From NCBI GenBank assembly GCA_029007435.1, contig JAQXHU010000037.1, forward strand, positions 1 through 64,000: 64,000 nt of DNA, read 5' to 3'. The DNA is from Bacteroidales bacterium (GTDB lineage Bacteria; Bacteroidota; Bacteroidia; Bacteroidales; UBA932). The notes below the pieces were generated by a model that saw only the letters and a list, made by a program, of their open reading frames with translations, was not told where the DNA came from and did not search any database. The translations under genes and the position numbers were made by a program. Of the stretch, positions 49,254 to 59,969 are shown piece by piece. How positions within the stretch are numbered: the first letter of the stretch is position 1; each line of letters starts with the position of its first letter.

Positions 49254-49676
49254 CTAAAGTAAAGATTTTCTCATATCAAGATAATAATTCTCTTTCTGCC
49301 TCATTATATTCTGTTCCTCATCAGTAAGATCATCATAACCGATAAGATGAAGAATACCGTGAACAATCACGCGATGCAGTTCATCATCGAAATCAGAATT
49401 ATAAAGAACGGAATTTTCACGAACAGAATCAATGCTGATAAAAAGATCACCGGACAGAATATTTTTCTCACAATAATCGAAAGTTATAATATCAGTGAAA
49501 TAATCATGCCGGAGATATTTAAGGTTAATGTCAAGAATATAATTGTCAGAGCAAAATATGATATTTACATCACCTATACGTCGGATTTCACTTTCAGCTA
49601 CCATCCTCAACCATTGATTGTTAAGCTTGCGTTTATTGAATTTGAAATCTACGTCCTGAAAAAAATAAGAAATCAT
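49254..49676 (-). CDS. ybeY: Endoribonuclease YbeY
   Basis: [19 protein letters not shown]...[10 protein letters not shown]...[15 protein letters not shown]. Confidence 0.93.
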   Translation of the reverse strand: MISYFFQDVDFKFNKRKLNNQWLRMVAESEIRRIGDVNIIFCSDNYILDINLKYLRHDYFTDIITFDYCEKNILSGDLFISIDSVRENSVLYNSDFDDELHRVIVHGILHLIGYDDLTDEEQNIMRQKENYYLDMRKSLL

Positions 49677-49732
49677 AGTAAGCAGAAATTTTGCGCAAAT
49701 CTAATAAAAAGATAGATAGAAGCGGAAAAAAT

Positions 49733-49762
49733 TTGAAAAGAAAATAATTATTTATAACTTTA
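49733..49762 (+). promoter_or_regulatory. Bacteroidetes-type promoter candidate for tonB-like gene
   Basis: TTG (49733..49735) - 19 nt - TAACTTTA (49755..49762), close to the TTG-N19-TAnnTTTG consensus. Confidence 0.45.
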
Positions 49763-49794
49763 CGACGCAAATGGAAAAATAAAAACATATTGAT

Positions 49795-50490
49795 ATGGAA
49801 GTTAAAAAATCACAAAAGGCAAGCCTTGAGAACAAGAAGCTTCTCTTCACGGAGATTGGCTTAGTTCTGGCGTTACTGTTTGTGTGGGGAGCTTTCAGCT
49901 ACACAACTAAAGAGAAGAAGGTAGCTTCGCTCGAATCAGACCAGACAGTAGTTGAAGTAGAGGATATGGTTCCTATTACAGAGGAAACACCTCCACCACC
50001 AGAGGTAGCTCCAAAAATTCCTATTCTTTCAGACCAGATCGACGTCGTTGATGACAATATCAAAGTTGACGACAGTATGTTCCAGAACCTTGAGGATGAT
50101 GCGAACTCAGGAGTCGAAATTATGGACTATATTGAGAGCGCACCAGAAGAGGAACAGGTAGAAGAAGAGGCTATTCCTTTCCAGTTGGTAGAAGAGAAAC
50201 CTTCATTCAACGGCGGTGATGCAAACGAATTCTCAAAATGGGTGAACTCAAAACTTGTTTATCCTGAAATTGCGAAGGAAAACGGCGTACAGGGCAGAGT
50301 AACTCTCCAGTTCACAGTAAACGCAGACGGAACAGTATCCAACGTGAAAGTACTCAGAGGAGTTGACTCATCACTTGACAAAGAGGCTGTCAGGGTCGTA
50401 TCAAGCTCACCTAAATGGAAACCAGGAAAGCAGAGAGACCGCGCTGTAAAGGTAACATATACCTTCCCAGTAATCTTCCAGTTGAGATAA
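49795..50490 (+). CDS. TonB-family energy transducer
   Basis: N-terminal TM, Pro/Glu-rich linker ITEETPPPPEVAP, C-terminal YPEIAKENGVQGRVTLQFTVNADGTVSNVKVLRGVDSSLDKEAVRVVSSSPKWKPGKQ. Confidence 0.93.
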   Translation: MEVKKSQKASLENKKLLFTEIGLVLALLFVWGAFSYTTKEKKVASLESDQTVVEVEDMVPITEETPPPPEVAPKIPILSDQIDVVDDNIKVDDSMFQNLEDDANSGVEIMDYIESAPEEEQVEEEAIPFQLVEEKPSFNGGDANEFSKWVNSKLVYPEIAKENGVQGRVTLQFTVNADGTVSNVKVLRGVDSSLDKEAVRVVSSSPKWKPGKQRDRAVKVTYTFPVIFQLR

Positions 50491-50579
50491 TTAGAATTCT
50501 GATATAAATTACAGTAGCTAATCCCGATCTGTACTTCATAAGAAGAAACAGTGGGATTTAGCTACTTTTTTTGGGTAAA

Positions 50580-51761
50580 ATGGAGAATAAAACAGAAAAA
50601 GCAGTTTTCGTAGGAATCATCAAAGACGGTGATGATGAAAAAAAAGTAATTGAATATCTGGATGAACTAGAATTTTTAGCTGAGACAGCCGGAGTGAGTA
50701 AAGACAAAAGATTTGTCCAGAGATTGGATAAACCGGAAAACTCAACCTACATAAGAAGCGGAAAACTCAAAGAAATTGCCGAATATTGCGAAAATAATGG
50801 AATCAGCTATGTAATATTCGATGACGAACTGTCCGGAATACAGCAAAGAAACATAGAAAAAGTCATAAAGTGCAGTTCAGTTATTGACAGGACAAGCCTG
50901 ATTCTTGAAATATTTGCACAAAGAGCCAAAACAGCATATGCGAAGATGCAGGTCGAACTGGCAAGATACAATTATATGCTGCCGAGACTGGCTGGTATGT
51001 GGACACACCTTGAAAGACAGAGAGGAGGAGTAGGAACAAGAGGAGGAATGGGTGAAACACAGATAGAAATCGACCGAAGAATTGTCAAGGAAAAGATAAG
51101 TAAACTGAAAGAACAACTGAAAAAAGTTGACAAACAAATGGCCACCCAGAGAAGCAACAGGGGGCAATTGGTAAGACTATCTCTTGTAGGCTACACTAAC
51201 GTAGGTAAGAGCACTATGATGAACCTGCTGGCCAAAAGTGATGTATTCGCTGAAAATAAGCTATTTGCCACACTTGACACGACAGTGAGGAAAGTGGTTA
51301 TAGAAAACGTACCATTTTTGCTCAGCGACACGGTAGGATTCATCAGAAAACTGCCTACACAGCTGATTGAAGCTTTCAAAAGCACTCTTGATGAAGTAAG
51401 AGAAGCTGACATTCTCATTCACATAGTAGATATTTCGCATCCTGGCTTCGAGGAGCAGATGGAAGTTGTAGAGCAGACATTGAGAGATATCAAAGCGGAC
51501 AATAAACCAGTTTACGTAGTGTTCAACAAAATTGACGCATACGAATACGAAGAATATGACGAATTCTCCCTTGAACCTAAAAGCAAGGAGAACAGAAGCC
51601 TGGAAGAATTGAAAAACAGTTGGATAGCACAGGAAAAAACACCTTGCATATTCATATCGGCAAAAGAGAAAATCGGAATAGAGAAACTGAGGAACGATAT
51701 ATACAAAATGGTAGCCGAGATACACGCGGGAAGATACCCTTTCAACAATTTTCTCTGGTAA
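50580..51761 (+). CDS. hflX: HflX GTPase
   Basis: RTSLILEIFAQRAKTAYAKMQVELARYNYMLPRLAGMWTHLERQRGGVGTRGGMGETQIEIDRR; LVGYTNVGKSTMMNLL; LSDTVGFIRKLPTQLIEAFKSTLDEV. Confidence 0.95.
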   Translation: MENKTEKAVFVGIIKDGDDEKKVIEYLDELEFLAETAGVSKDKRFVQRLDKPENSTYIRSGKLKEIAEYCENNGISYVIFDDELSGIQQRNIEKVIKCSSVIDRTSLILEIFAQRAKTAYAKMQVELARYNYMLPRLAGMWTHLERQRGGVGTRGGMGETQIEIDRRIVKEKISKLKEQLKKVDKQMATQRSNRGQLVRLSLVGYTNVGKSTMMNLLAKSDVFAENKLFATLDTTVRKVVIENVPFLLSDTVGFIRKLPTQLIEAFKSTLDEVREADILIHIVDISHPGFEEQMEVVEQTLRDIKADNKPVYVVFNKIDAYEYEEYDEFSLEPKSKENRSLEELKNSWIAQEKTPCIFISAKEKIGIEKLRNDIYKMVAEIHAGRYPFNNFLW

Positions 51762-51781
51762 ATAATATTCAGAAAAAGAAA

Positions 51782-51813
51782 AAAGGATGGCAAGCATTAA
51801 CTTACCATCCTTT
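51782..51813. terminator. Bidirectional terminator between convergent hflX and sdhB
   Basis: AAAGGATGG (51782..51790) / CCATCCTTT (51805..51813). Confidence 0.65.
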
Positions 51814-51833
51814 CATTAATATAATCCGAAATA

Positions 51834-52613
51834 TTATTCAGAGAATTTTGCAGCAAGGAATTCGCGGTTAAGACGGGCGATATGCTCAACAGAAATACCC
51901 TTAGGGCACTCCATTTCACAAGCTCTTGTGTTAGTACAGTTACCAAAGCCGAGTTCGTCCATCTTGGCAACCATAGCACGCGCGCGATTTGCGGCCTCAG
52001 GACGGCCTTGTGGCAGCAGAGCGAGGGAACTTACCCTTGCGGCTACGAAAAGCATCGCAGAGCCGTTTTTACAAGTAGCTACGCAGGCACCGCAACCAAC
52101 GCAAGCAGCTGCATCCATACTCTTCTCAGCCTGATCGTGAGGAATAAGAAGATTGTTGGCATCCTGTGCGGAACCGGTACGGACAGAAATAAATCCTCCA
52201 GCCTGAAGAATCTTGTCAAATGCAGAACGGTCAACAACAAGGTCTTTGATAACCGGGAAAGCAGCACTCCTCCAAGGCTCAACAGTAATAGTGGCACCAT
52301 CCTTGAAATGACGCATAAAGAGCTGACAGGTAGTTACTTGATCATCCGGGCCGTGAGCGCGTCCATCAATGTATAAAGAGCAGGCGCCGCAGATACCCTC
52401 GCGACAGTCGTGGTCGAAAGAAACAGGACCATAAGACTGGCAGCCTTTATCAACTGCGATCGGGTCCTCTCCCCTTCTGACGAGATCCTCATTGAGAATA
52501 TCGAGCATCTCGAGGAAAGAAGCGTCCTCCTCAATACCGGAGACTTTGTAAGTCACGAATTCTCCCTTCTCGTGGGCGTTTTTCTGACGCCATATTTTCA
52601 AATTAAAATCCAT
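51834..52613 (-). CDS. sdhB: Succinate dehydrogenase/fumarate reductase iron-sulfur subunit
   Basis: [67 protein letters not shown]. Confidence 0.95.
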   Translation of the reverse strand: MDFNLKIWRQKNAHEKGEFVTYKVSGIEEDASFLEMLDILNEDLVRRGEDPIAVDKGCQSYGPVSFDHDCREGICGACSLYIDGRAHGPDDQVTTCQLFMRHFKDGATITVEPWRSAAFPVIKDLVVDRSAFDKILQAGGFISVRTGSAQDANNLLIPHDQAEKSMDAAACVGCGACVATCKNGSAMLFVAARVSSLALLPQGRPEAANRARAMVAKMDELGFGNCTNTRACEMECPKGISVEHIARLNREFLAAKFSE

Positions 52614-52618
52614 CTCGA

Positions 52619-54565
52619 CTAGTCTTTATAGTTTCTGGTAGCAACGTGAATATTCTCGTAAACAAGCGGTTCTTTGTGTAGTTCAGGCTCTTTGCCTTCT
52701 CCCTTGTACTCCCAAGCGGCGACATACATATAGTTCTCGTCATCCCTCTTGGCCTCTCCTTCCGGAGTCTGGCTTTCCTCACGGAAATGACCACCGCAGG
52801 ACTCGTTACGGTTGAGAGCATCCTTCGCCATAAGCTCTCCGATATCGAAGAAATCAACAAGCCTGAGAGCTTTCTCAAGTTCCTGGTTGAACTCATACTG
52901 TGAACCGGTAACCTTTACAGTCTTCCAGAATTCCTCGCGGAGTTCCTGTATCATCTTTATACCCTCCTTGAGTTTCTCTGCGTTGCGGGCCATACCAACG
53001 TGATCCCACATAATCTGGCCAAGTCTCTTATGAATTGCATCGACAGGCTCTGTACCCTTGACAGCGAACAATTTGTCAATACGCTCCTGGACAGCCTTTT
53101 CAGCAGCATCAAATTCAGGCGCTGAGGTATCCGTCTTAGGCTCGTCGAACTTGTGTGAAAGATAATCGCCAATAGTGACAGGGAGAATGAAATATCCGTC
53201 GGCGAGACCCTGCATAAGTGCTGAAGCTCCGAGACGGTTTCCACCGTGGTCAGAGAAGTTTGCCTCACCAATTGCATAAAGACCAGGCACAGTAGTCTGG
53301 AGATCATAGTCTACCCAGATACCACCCATAGTATAATGGATAGCAGGATAAATCATCATAGGCTCTTCCCAAGGACTTGAAGCAGTAATCTTCTCGTACA
53401 TCTGGAAGAGGTTTCCGTATCTTTCCTCGACCTTCTTATGACCAAGCCTCTGGATAGCGTCCTTGAAATCAAGGAAAACTGCGAGGCCAGTCTCATTCAC
53501 ACCCTTGCCCTCTTTGCAGGCGACATAGGCAGCACGTGAAGCAACATCACGAGGAACAAGGTTACCGAACGCAGGATAACGGCGCTCGAGATAATAATCC
53601 CTGTCCTCCTCAGGAATCTGGGAAGGTTTCTTGAGCCCCTTGCGGAGCTGCTGCACATCCTCGTCTTTCTTAGGTACCCATACACGGCCGTCATTACGCA
53701 GGGACTCTGACATAAGAGTCAGCTTGCACTGCTGAGTACCGTGAACCGGAATACAGGTAGGATGAATCTGAGCAAAGCAAGGATTTGCGAAATATGCACC
53801 TTTCTTGTAGCACTGCCATGCTGCTGAACCATTGCTGTTCATAGCGTTGGTTGAAAGGAAATATGTACGTCCGTAACCACCGGTTGCAATGACAACAGCG
53901 TGTGCGCCGAATCTCTCAAGTTTGCCTGTCACAAGATTCCTCGCAATAATACCTTTGGCTTCACCATTGATAACAACAAGGTCAAGCATCTCGTGGCGAG
54001 GATAACTTGCTACTGTTCCAGCGGCAATCTGTCTGTTGAGAGCTGCATAAGCACCGAGAAGAAGCTGCTGACCGGTTTGTCCGCGGGCATAGAATGTACG
54101 GCTAACCTGGACTCCACCGAAAGAACGGTTGGCAAGATATCCGCCATACTCCCTTGCGAAAGGAATACCCTGGGCGACGCACTGGTCAATGATAGCTGCG
54201 CTGACCTCGGCAAGACGATAGACATTAGCCTCCCTTGCGCGGTAGTCACCACCCTTGATGGTGTCATAGAAAAGACGGTAAACAGAGTCATTGTCGTTCT
54301 GGTAATTCTTTGCAGCGTTGATACCGCCCTGAGCGGCAATAGAATGTGCGCGGCGTGGAGAATCACTGATACAGAACACCTTGACATTGTAGCCAAGTTC
54401 ACCGAGAGTGGCAGCAGCAGATGCACCGCCAAGACCGGTTCCGACCACGATTACTTCAAGTTTCCTTTTGTTGTTAGGACTGACAAGACGAATTTCTGAC
54501 TTACGTTTGGTCCATTTTTCTGCCAAAGGTCCGTCAGGAATCTTTGAGATTAATTTATCGGCCAT
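52619..54565 (-). CDS. sdhA: Succinate dehydrogenase/fumarate reductase flavoprotein subunit
   Basis: [102 protein letters not shown]. Confidence 0.96.
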   Translation of the reverse strand: MADKLISKIPDGPLAEKWTKRKSEIRLVSPNNKRKLEVIVVGTGLGGASAAATLGELGYNVKVFCISDSPRRAHSIAAQGGINAAKNYQNDNDSVYRLFYDTIKGGDYRAREANVYRLAEVSAAIIDQCVAQGIPFAREYGGYLANRSFGGVQVSRTFYARGQTGQQLLLGAYAALNRQIAAGTVASYPRHEMLDLVVINGEAKGIIARNLVTGKLERFGAHAVVIATGGYGRTYFLSTNAMNSNGSAAWQCYKKGAYFANPCFAQIHPTCIPVHGTQQCKLTLMSESLRNDGRVWVPKKDEDVQQLRKGLKKPSQIPEEDRDYYLERRYPAFGNLVPRDVASRAAYVACKEGKGVNETGLAVFLDFKDAIQRLGHKKVEERYGNLFQMYEKITASSPWEEPMMIYPAIHYTMGGIWVDYDLQTTVPGLYAIGEANFSDHGGNRLGASALMQGLADGYFILPVTIGDYLSHKFDEPKTDTSAPEFDAAEKAVQERIDKLFAVKGTEPVDAIHKRLGQIMWDHVGMARNAEKLKEGIKMIQELREEFWKTVKVTGSQYEFNQELEKALRLVDFFDIGELMAKDALNRNESCGGHFREESQTPEGEAKRDDENYMYVAAWEYKGEGKEPELHKEPLVYENIHVATRNYKD

Positions 54566-54662
54566 TTTATTGTTTTTATGAAATTGTACAATTCATATAA
54601 TATTCCAAAGTGCAAGTTTAGCCATTTTTTGCGAATATTCCTTGAAAAAGTGTAAATATAAG

Positions 54663-55712
54663 TCAAAAAAGGCTGCCCTCTATGATTTCCAAATCATCTG
54701 ATCGCCGGGAATCTACAGGAAAACCAAGATGCCGGTAAGCAAGTTCGGTCACTACCCTGCCCCTTGGAGTCCTCTGTATGAAGCCCTCCTTGATAAGAAA
54801 CGGCTCATAAACTTCTTCAACAGATCCCTGATCCTCCCCGACTGCAGTTGCAATTGTATTTACGCCGACGGGGCCTCCCTTGAACTTGGTGATAATTGTC
54901 GAAAGAATCTTGTTGTCTATCTGGTTCAATCCCCTCTTGTCAATATTCAGAGCATCGAGAGCGTACTTCGCGATGGCGAGGTCAATATGGCCGTCACCCT
55001 TTACCTGGGCGAAATCACGAACACGCCGCAATAGTGAATTGGCGATTCGGGGGGTTCCGCGGCTCCGGAGAGCAATCTCGCTCGCAGCGTCATCCTCAAT
55101 CGCAACACCAAGCAGCTCGCTGCTCCTGCGGACGATACGTACAAGATCACCGGCATCATAATATTCAAGAGCAAAATCAATTCCGAACCTGGCTCTCAGA
55201 GGAGCGGTAAGAAGGCCTTTGCGCGTAGTGGCGCCGACAAGAGTAAATGGATTGAGAGTAATGCGGACAGAACGGGCACCGGGACCTTTATCAATAAGAA
55301 TATCAATAGCGAACTGCTCCATTGCAGAATAGAGGTATTCCTCGACGACTGGCGACAAACGGTGTATTTCATCAATAAAAAGCACATCTCCCCTATCGAG
55401 GGAAGTAAGCAGACCGGCAAGGTCTCCGGGCTTGTCTAGAACTGGTCCGGAAGTAATCTTTATATTGACACCGAGCTCTTTTGCTACAATATTCGCAAGT
55501 GTTGTCTTGCCGAGGCCCGGAGGACCGTGGAACAGGACATGGTCGAGCGGCTCCTGACGCATCAGGGCAGCCTTTATGAATATTTTGAGATTGGTCACAA
55601 TTTTATCCTGACCTGTGAAATCTTCGAGCTCGTGAGGCCTTATTATTCCGTCTAAATCCTTATCTTTGTCAACCCCGGCAGAATACGGGGAAAAATCACC
55701 AGCCATTTTCAA
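54663..55712 (-). CDS. ruvB: Holliday junction DNA helicase RuvB
   Basis: [88 protein letters not shown]. Confidence 0.97.
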   Translation of the reverse strand: MKMAGDFSPYSAGVDKDKDLDGIIRPHELEDFTGQDKIVTNLKIFIKAALMRQEPLDHVLFHGPPGLGKTTLANIVAKELGVNIKITSGPVLDKPGDLAGLLTSLDRGDVLFIDEIHRLSPVVEEYLYSAMEQFAIDILIDKGPGARSVRITLNPFTLVGATTRKGLLTAPLRARFGIDFALEYYDAGDLVRIVRRSSELLGVAIEDDAASEIALRSRGTPRIANSLLRRVRDFAQVKGDGHIDLAIAKYALDALNIDKRGLNQIDNKILSTIITKFKGGPVGVNTIATAVGEDQGSVEEVYEPFLIKEGFIQRTPRGRVVTELAYRHLGFPVDSRRSDDLEIIEGSLF

Positions 55713-56026
55713 AACAATTATTTATACAAATATATGGATTTATTTTTGAAATGATGTTTTATTAATAGCTGTTGATATGTTGATATCGTTAGATAAATGA
55801 TTGTATAATAATAAATTATATATATAGAAAAATGTTGATATCCTATTTGGAAAGCATAGGAGAAATTGTTGGAAGATTTATTTGCGAATTTGCTTCTGTC
55901 TCTGCTTAAAAAATTCTGCCATAATATCAGTATCGAGTTTTGAATTTGTTTCAACACTGGTTTAAACAGGATATAAACGGCTTTTCAACAGGTTTTCAAC
56001 ATTCACTGATGGTAAGATGTTGATAA
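55713..56026. other. oriC: Candidate oriC: AT-rich intergenic region with clustered DnaA-box-like 9-mers
   Basis: TGTTGATAT at 55770..55778, 55778..55786, 55833..55841; GTTTCAACA 55948..55956; TTTTCAACA 55982..55990 and 55993..56001; TGTTGATAA 56018..56026. Hand count: 13 G/C of 60 at 55741..55800 and 12 of 60 at 55801..55860. Confidence 0.55.
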
Positions 56027-59000
56027 GTTCAAAGACTTCAAAAGTATTATCCGGACAGATAGATTCCGGCAGGGAAACTTTCTGCTCGGGTCTGTTTCTT
56101 TCCGCAAAATGGTTCGTCCTTTCGCAGGCCGCGCGTAAAGGCATCCAGTTGATCGTGCTGCCGGACAAAGAGTCTGCGGAATATTGTGCGGCGGACCTTT
56201 ATTCTCTCGTGGACGGAGACTGCGTTTTCTTCCTCCCGGATTCAGGAAAAAGCGTTGAGAGAAGCAACTACAAGTCGTCACTTGGTGTACAGAGAACTTC
56301 TGCGGTGGGCAGCATTTTAGCTGATTATGACAATTCTTCCCTGCTTTTCATCGTTACTTATCCTGATGCCCTTGAGGAGATGATTCCCGACAAGAGAAAG
56401 ATTGCCGAGTCCCTCCTCACGATAAAAAAAGGAGACACTGTCAGTCACGAGCATATAACTGAAACACTTGCCTCCAGGAATTTCATCAAATCCGATTTTG
56501 TTTCAGCGCCAGGTCAGTTCGCTGTAAGAGGCTCAATCATAGACATTTTCTCATATTCATTCAACAATCCTTTCAGAATATCATTCTTTGGAGACGAAGT
56601 GGAGTCGATAAATGTTTTCGACTGCAACACCCAGCTTTCAATAGAGGAGAGGGATTCAGCCGATATTTTTCCTGATATAATAGCATCTGATACAGAGGAG
56701 GTTGCAAACTGCATAAATGTAACTGATATATTACCGGAAGAAACATTGGTCTGGCTCGACTCGTCGGATATGTACAGGAATATGCCTTTCTTCGGCAGGC
56801 TGTATCATTTCAGGAAAGTGTTCATTGACACTCCCCTGTCAGCAACTGACGCTGAACCGCTGAAATTCAATATTTCACCGCAACCGGTGTTCAACAAGAA
56901 TTTCGAACTTCTTACAGAGGATATAAGAAACAGAATGGAATCCGGCTATAAAGTGACAATATTCTGTGAGAAAGAGTCCCAGATGGAGAGGCTCAGATCT
57001 ATTCTTTACCAGAATGAAGGTCTGATGCCTGAGTTCATTGTAGGAAAGAATATCCACAACGGATTCATCGACAGTGAGGAAAAGATATGCTGCTATACCG
57101 ACCACGAGATATTCGACAGATTCCACAGAGTTACGGTAAGAAGGACTGTAGAGAAGAGCGAAACACTGACACTCAATGATTTAAGTGCCTTTAACATAGG
57201 AGATTACGTTGTTCATATAGATCACGGTGTGGGTGTTTTCGGAGGTCTTGTCAGAATGAAAGACGACAAGGGACGTATGAATGAATGTGTGAAACTGATG
57301 TATAAAGACAACGATGTCATTTTCGTTTCAGTGCACTCTCTCCACAAGATTTCCCGTTACAAGTCGAAAGACTCCATACCTCCCAAAATAAACAAACTCG
57401 GTTCAAAGACCTGGCAGGCGCTGAAAACCAGCGCCAAGGCCAAAGTCAAAGATATTGCGAAAGAACTTATAAACTTGTATGCCAAGAGAAAGGCAACGAA
57501 AGGATTCGCTTTCTCGGCAGACACATATCTTCAGGAAGAACTTGAGTCTTCATTTATGTACGAGGACACTCCGGACCAGGAGACGGCCACCAACGCCATC
57601 AAGCGGGATATGGAGGACCAGAGCCCTATGGACAGGCTGGTATGCGGAGATGTAGGCTTCGGAAAGACTGAACTTGCGGTCAGGGCCGCTTTCAAGGCGG
57701 TCTGCGACAGCAAGCAGGTGGCTGTTCTCGTTCCTACCACCATATTGGCATTCCAGCATTATAACACATTCAAGAACAGGTTGAAAAACCTTCCTTGCAA
57801 TATCGAGTATGTCAGCCGTATGCGTACTGCGAAAGAGATAACAGATGTCAGGGAAAGGCTCCGTACAGGGCGTGTGGATATTCTGATAGGAACACATAAG
57901 ATACTTGGCAAGACATTCGAATTCAAGGATTTGGGACTGCTTATCATAGATGAGGAACAGAAATTCGGAGTAAGCTCAAAGGAGCGTCTCCGCCAGATGA
58001 AACTGTCTGTTGACACTCTGACTCTTACAGCCACGCCGATTCCGAGGACTCTCCAGTTCTCCCTGCTTGGCGCGAGGGATCTCTCCATCATCAGCACTCC
58101 CCCGCCTAACCGCATTCCGGTACAGACTGAAATCATTCTTTTCAATGAAGATGAAATAAGGAATATCATCAATTACGAACTTGGACGAGGTGGGCAGATT
58201 TTCTTCCTGCATAACAAAGTTCAGGAACTGAGTTCCGTCTATGATATTCTTCACCGTCTCGTTCCGGATATGAAAATATGTGTGGCTCACGGACAGATGG
58301 AAGCCCGTGAACTTGAGGACAAAATGCTTGACTTTATGCAGGGAGACTATGATATGCTGTTGAGCACCACTATTATAGAGAACGGTCTCGATATTCCGAA
58401 CGCCAACACCATAATCATCAACCAGGCCCAGAATTTCGGTCTCAGTGACCTTCACCAGCTACGCGGACGTGTAGGCCGGTCGAACAGGAAGGCATTCTGC
58501 TATCTGATTGTTCCGCCGCTCACCACCCTGTCAGAAGATTCCAGGCGCAGGTTGAAAGCCATAGAGGAATTCTCTGACCTTGGCAGCGGGTTCAATATAG
58601 CTATGCAGGATCTGGACATACGCGGTGCAGGAAATCTTTTGGGAGCGGAGCAGAGCGGTTTCATCGCCGATATGGGTTACGAGACGTACCAGAAGATTCT
58701 TTCCGAGGCTATGGATGAGCTCGGAGTGGAGACCGGTATTTCTTCAAGAAATATAAGTAATTCATATATAGAGGATTGCACAATAGAGACAGACCAGCTG
58801 GCACTTATTCCTGATACTTATATAGACGTTCAGTCCGAAAAGATAAGGATATATAAAGAACTTGATTCTGTACAGAAGGACAGTGAACTTGACGGTCTGA
58901 AATCCAGGCTTGCGGACAGGTTCGGTCCTGTTCCGGAAGAGCTGTCAAGACTCTTCGACATTGTCCGGATAAGGCATCTCGGCGAGCGTCTCGGATTTGA

Positions 59001-59217
59001 GAAAATCATCATCAAGAACGGCATACTTATAGCTTTCTTCATAAGTAACCAGATGTCATCTTATTACAGATCAAAGACTTTCTCCAATGTGCTTGAAAAA
59101 GTTGGAAGTACCGGAGGATTATTCGAACTGAAACAGAATGACGCAAAATTGCGTGTGATATGCAGAAAAGTGGATTCTCTTACAGTGGCTTATCAAGTTT
59201 TAAGAAAGTTATTATAA
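56017..59217 (+). CDS. mfd: Transcription-repair coupling factor Mfd
   Basis: CarD-like VVHIDHGVGVFGGLVRM; DQETATNAIKRDMEDQSPMDRLVCGDVGFGKTELAVRAAFKAV; DEEQKFGV; LTLTATPIPRTLQFSLLGARDLSII; QLRGRVGRS. Confidence 0.97.
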   Translation: MLISSKTSKVLSGQIDSGRETFCSGLFLSAKWFVLSQAARKGIQLIVLPDKESAEYCAADLYSLVDGDCVFFLPDSGKSVERSNYKSSLGVQRTSAVGSILADYDNSSLLFIVTYPDALEEMIPDKRKIAESLLTIKKGDTVSHEHITETLASRNFIKSDFVSAPGQFAVRGSIIDIFSYSFNNPFRISFFGDEVESINVFDCNTQLSIEERDSADIFPDIIASDTEEVANCINVTDILPEETLVWLDSSDMYRNMPFFGRLYHFRKVFIDTPLSATDAEPLKFNISPQPVFNKNFELLTEDIRNRMESGYKVTIFCEKESQMERLRSILYQNEGLMPEFIVGKNIHNGFIDSEEKICCYTDHEIFDRFHRVTVRRTVEKSETLTLNDLSAFNIGDYVVHIDHGVGVFGGLVRMKDDKGRMNECVKLMYKDNDVIFVSVHSLHKISRYKSKDSIPPKINKLGSKTWQALKTSAKAKVKDIAKELINLYAKRKATKGFAFSADTYLQEELESSFMYEDTPDQETATNAIKRDMEDQSPMDRLVCGDVGFGKTELAVRAAFKAVCDSKQVAVLVPTTILAFQHYNTFKNRLKNLPCNIEYVSRMRTAKEITDVRERLRTGRVDILIGTHKILGKTFEFKDLGLLIIDEEQKFGVSSKERLRQMKLSVDTLTLTATPIPRTLQFSLLGARDLSIISTPPPNRIPVQTEIILFNEDEIRNIINYELGRGGQIFFLHNKVQELSSVYDILHRLVPDMKICVAHGQMEARELEDKMLDFMQGDYDMLLSTTIIENGLDIPNANTIIINQAQNFGLSDLHQLRGRVGRSNRKAFCYLIVPPLTTLSEDSRRRLKAIEEFSDLGSGFNIAMQDLDIRGAGNLLGAEQSGFIADMGYETYQKILSEAMDELGVETGISSRNISNSYIEDCTIETDQLALIPDTYIDVQSEKIRIYKELDSVQKDSELDGLKSRLADRFGPVPEELSRLFDIVRIRHLGERLGFEKIIIKNGILIAFFISNQMSSYYRSKTFSNVLEKVGSTGGLFELKQNDAKLRVICRKVDSLTVAYQVLRKLL

Positions 59218-59243
59218 ATTTGCACGGTTAAAATCATACAGTT

Positions 59244-59969
59244 TTGGGAAACCTGATAATTGATATAGGAAATACTGCTGTCAAAGCCTCTTTTACTGAA
59301 GGAACGACTTTGGGAAAGACTTTCAGATACCAGGGCGAACGTGTGAAGAATTTCATTCTTTCACTTACAGCCAGGGAAAAACCTTTGGTAATGGTGATAT
59401 CATCAGTTTATGAGATATCGAAAACTGATGAGCACTGTTATCAGAAAGAGTGCGGAAAACTTGTTATTCTTGACCAGGCTCATACTCAGGTACTTCGTAA
59501 ATATTCTCTTCCTGAATGGATTACATACGACAGGGCCGCGTCCTTGATAGCGGTGCGGCATCTTTTCAAAGGAAAGGGAATCACTGTAATTGATTTCGGA
59601 ACCACTCTCACCGTGGATTTCATAAGCAGTGAAGGAGAATACGAAGGAGGTAATATTTCAGTTGGATGCCGGACCAGATTCAAGGCTATAAACCGGTATT
59701 CCAGGGCTCTTCCATTGCTTGACACTCCTGTTTACACTCCCCTGCTCGGCTGCTCATTTGATACTTCTATATCATCCGGAATAATCTCGGGCATAATGTT
59801 TGAAATATCCGGTTACATATCCTTGAAGCAAGATAATATTGTCGTTTTCACCGGCGGCGATGCGAATTTTTTTGCAAAACGGATTAAAAACTCGATATTT
59901 GTAATTTGTAACCTTGTGCTAATGGGGTTAGCCTTAATTGCTGACGGCTATGTCAATGAAAAAAATTAA
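59244..59969 (+). CDS. coaX: Type III pantothenate kinase (TTG start)
   Basis: NLIIDIGNTAVKASF; GITVIDFGTTLTVDFISSEGEYEGGNISVG; VVFTGGDANFFAKRI. Confidence 0.93.
   Translation: MGNLIIDIGNTAVKASFTEGTTLGKTFRYQGERVKNFILSLTAREKPLVMVISSVYEISKTDEHCYQKECGKLVILDQAHTQVLRKYSLPEWITYDRAASLIAVRHLFKGKGITVIDFGTTLTVDFISSEGEYEGGNISVGCRTRFKAINRYSRALPLLDTPVYTPLLGCSFDTSISSGIISGIMFEISGYISLKQDNIVVFTGGDANFFAKRIKNSIFVICNLVLMGLALIADGYVNEKN

Noticed and set aside
53900-54499. 199-aa plus-strand ORF opposite sdhA
   Set aside because: Antisense to a strongly conserved enzyme gene; no supporting signal.
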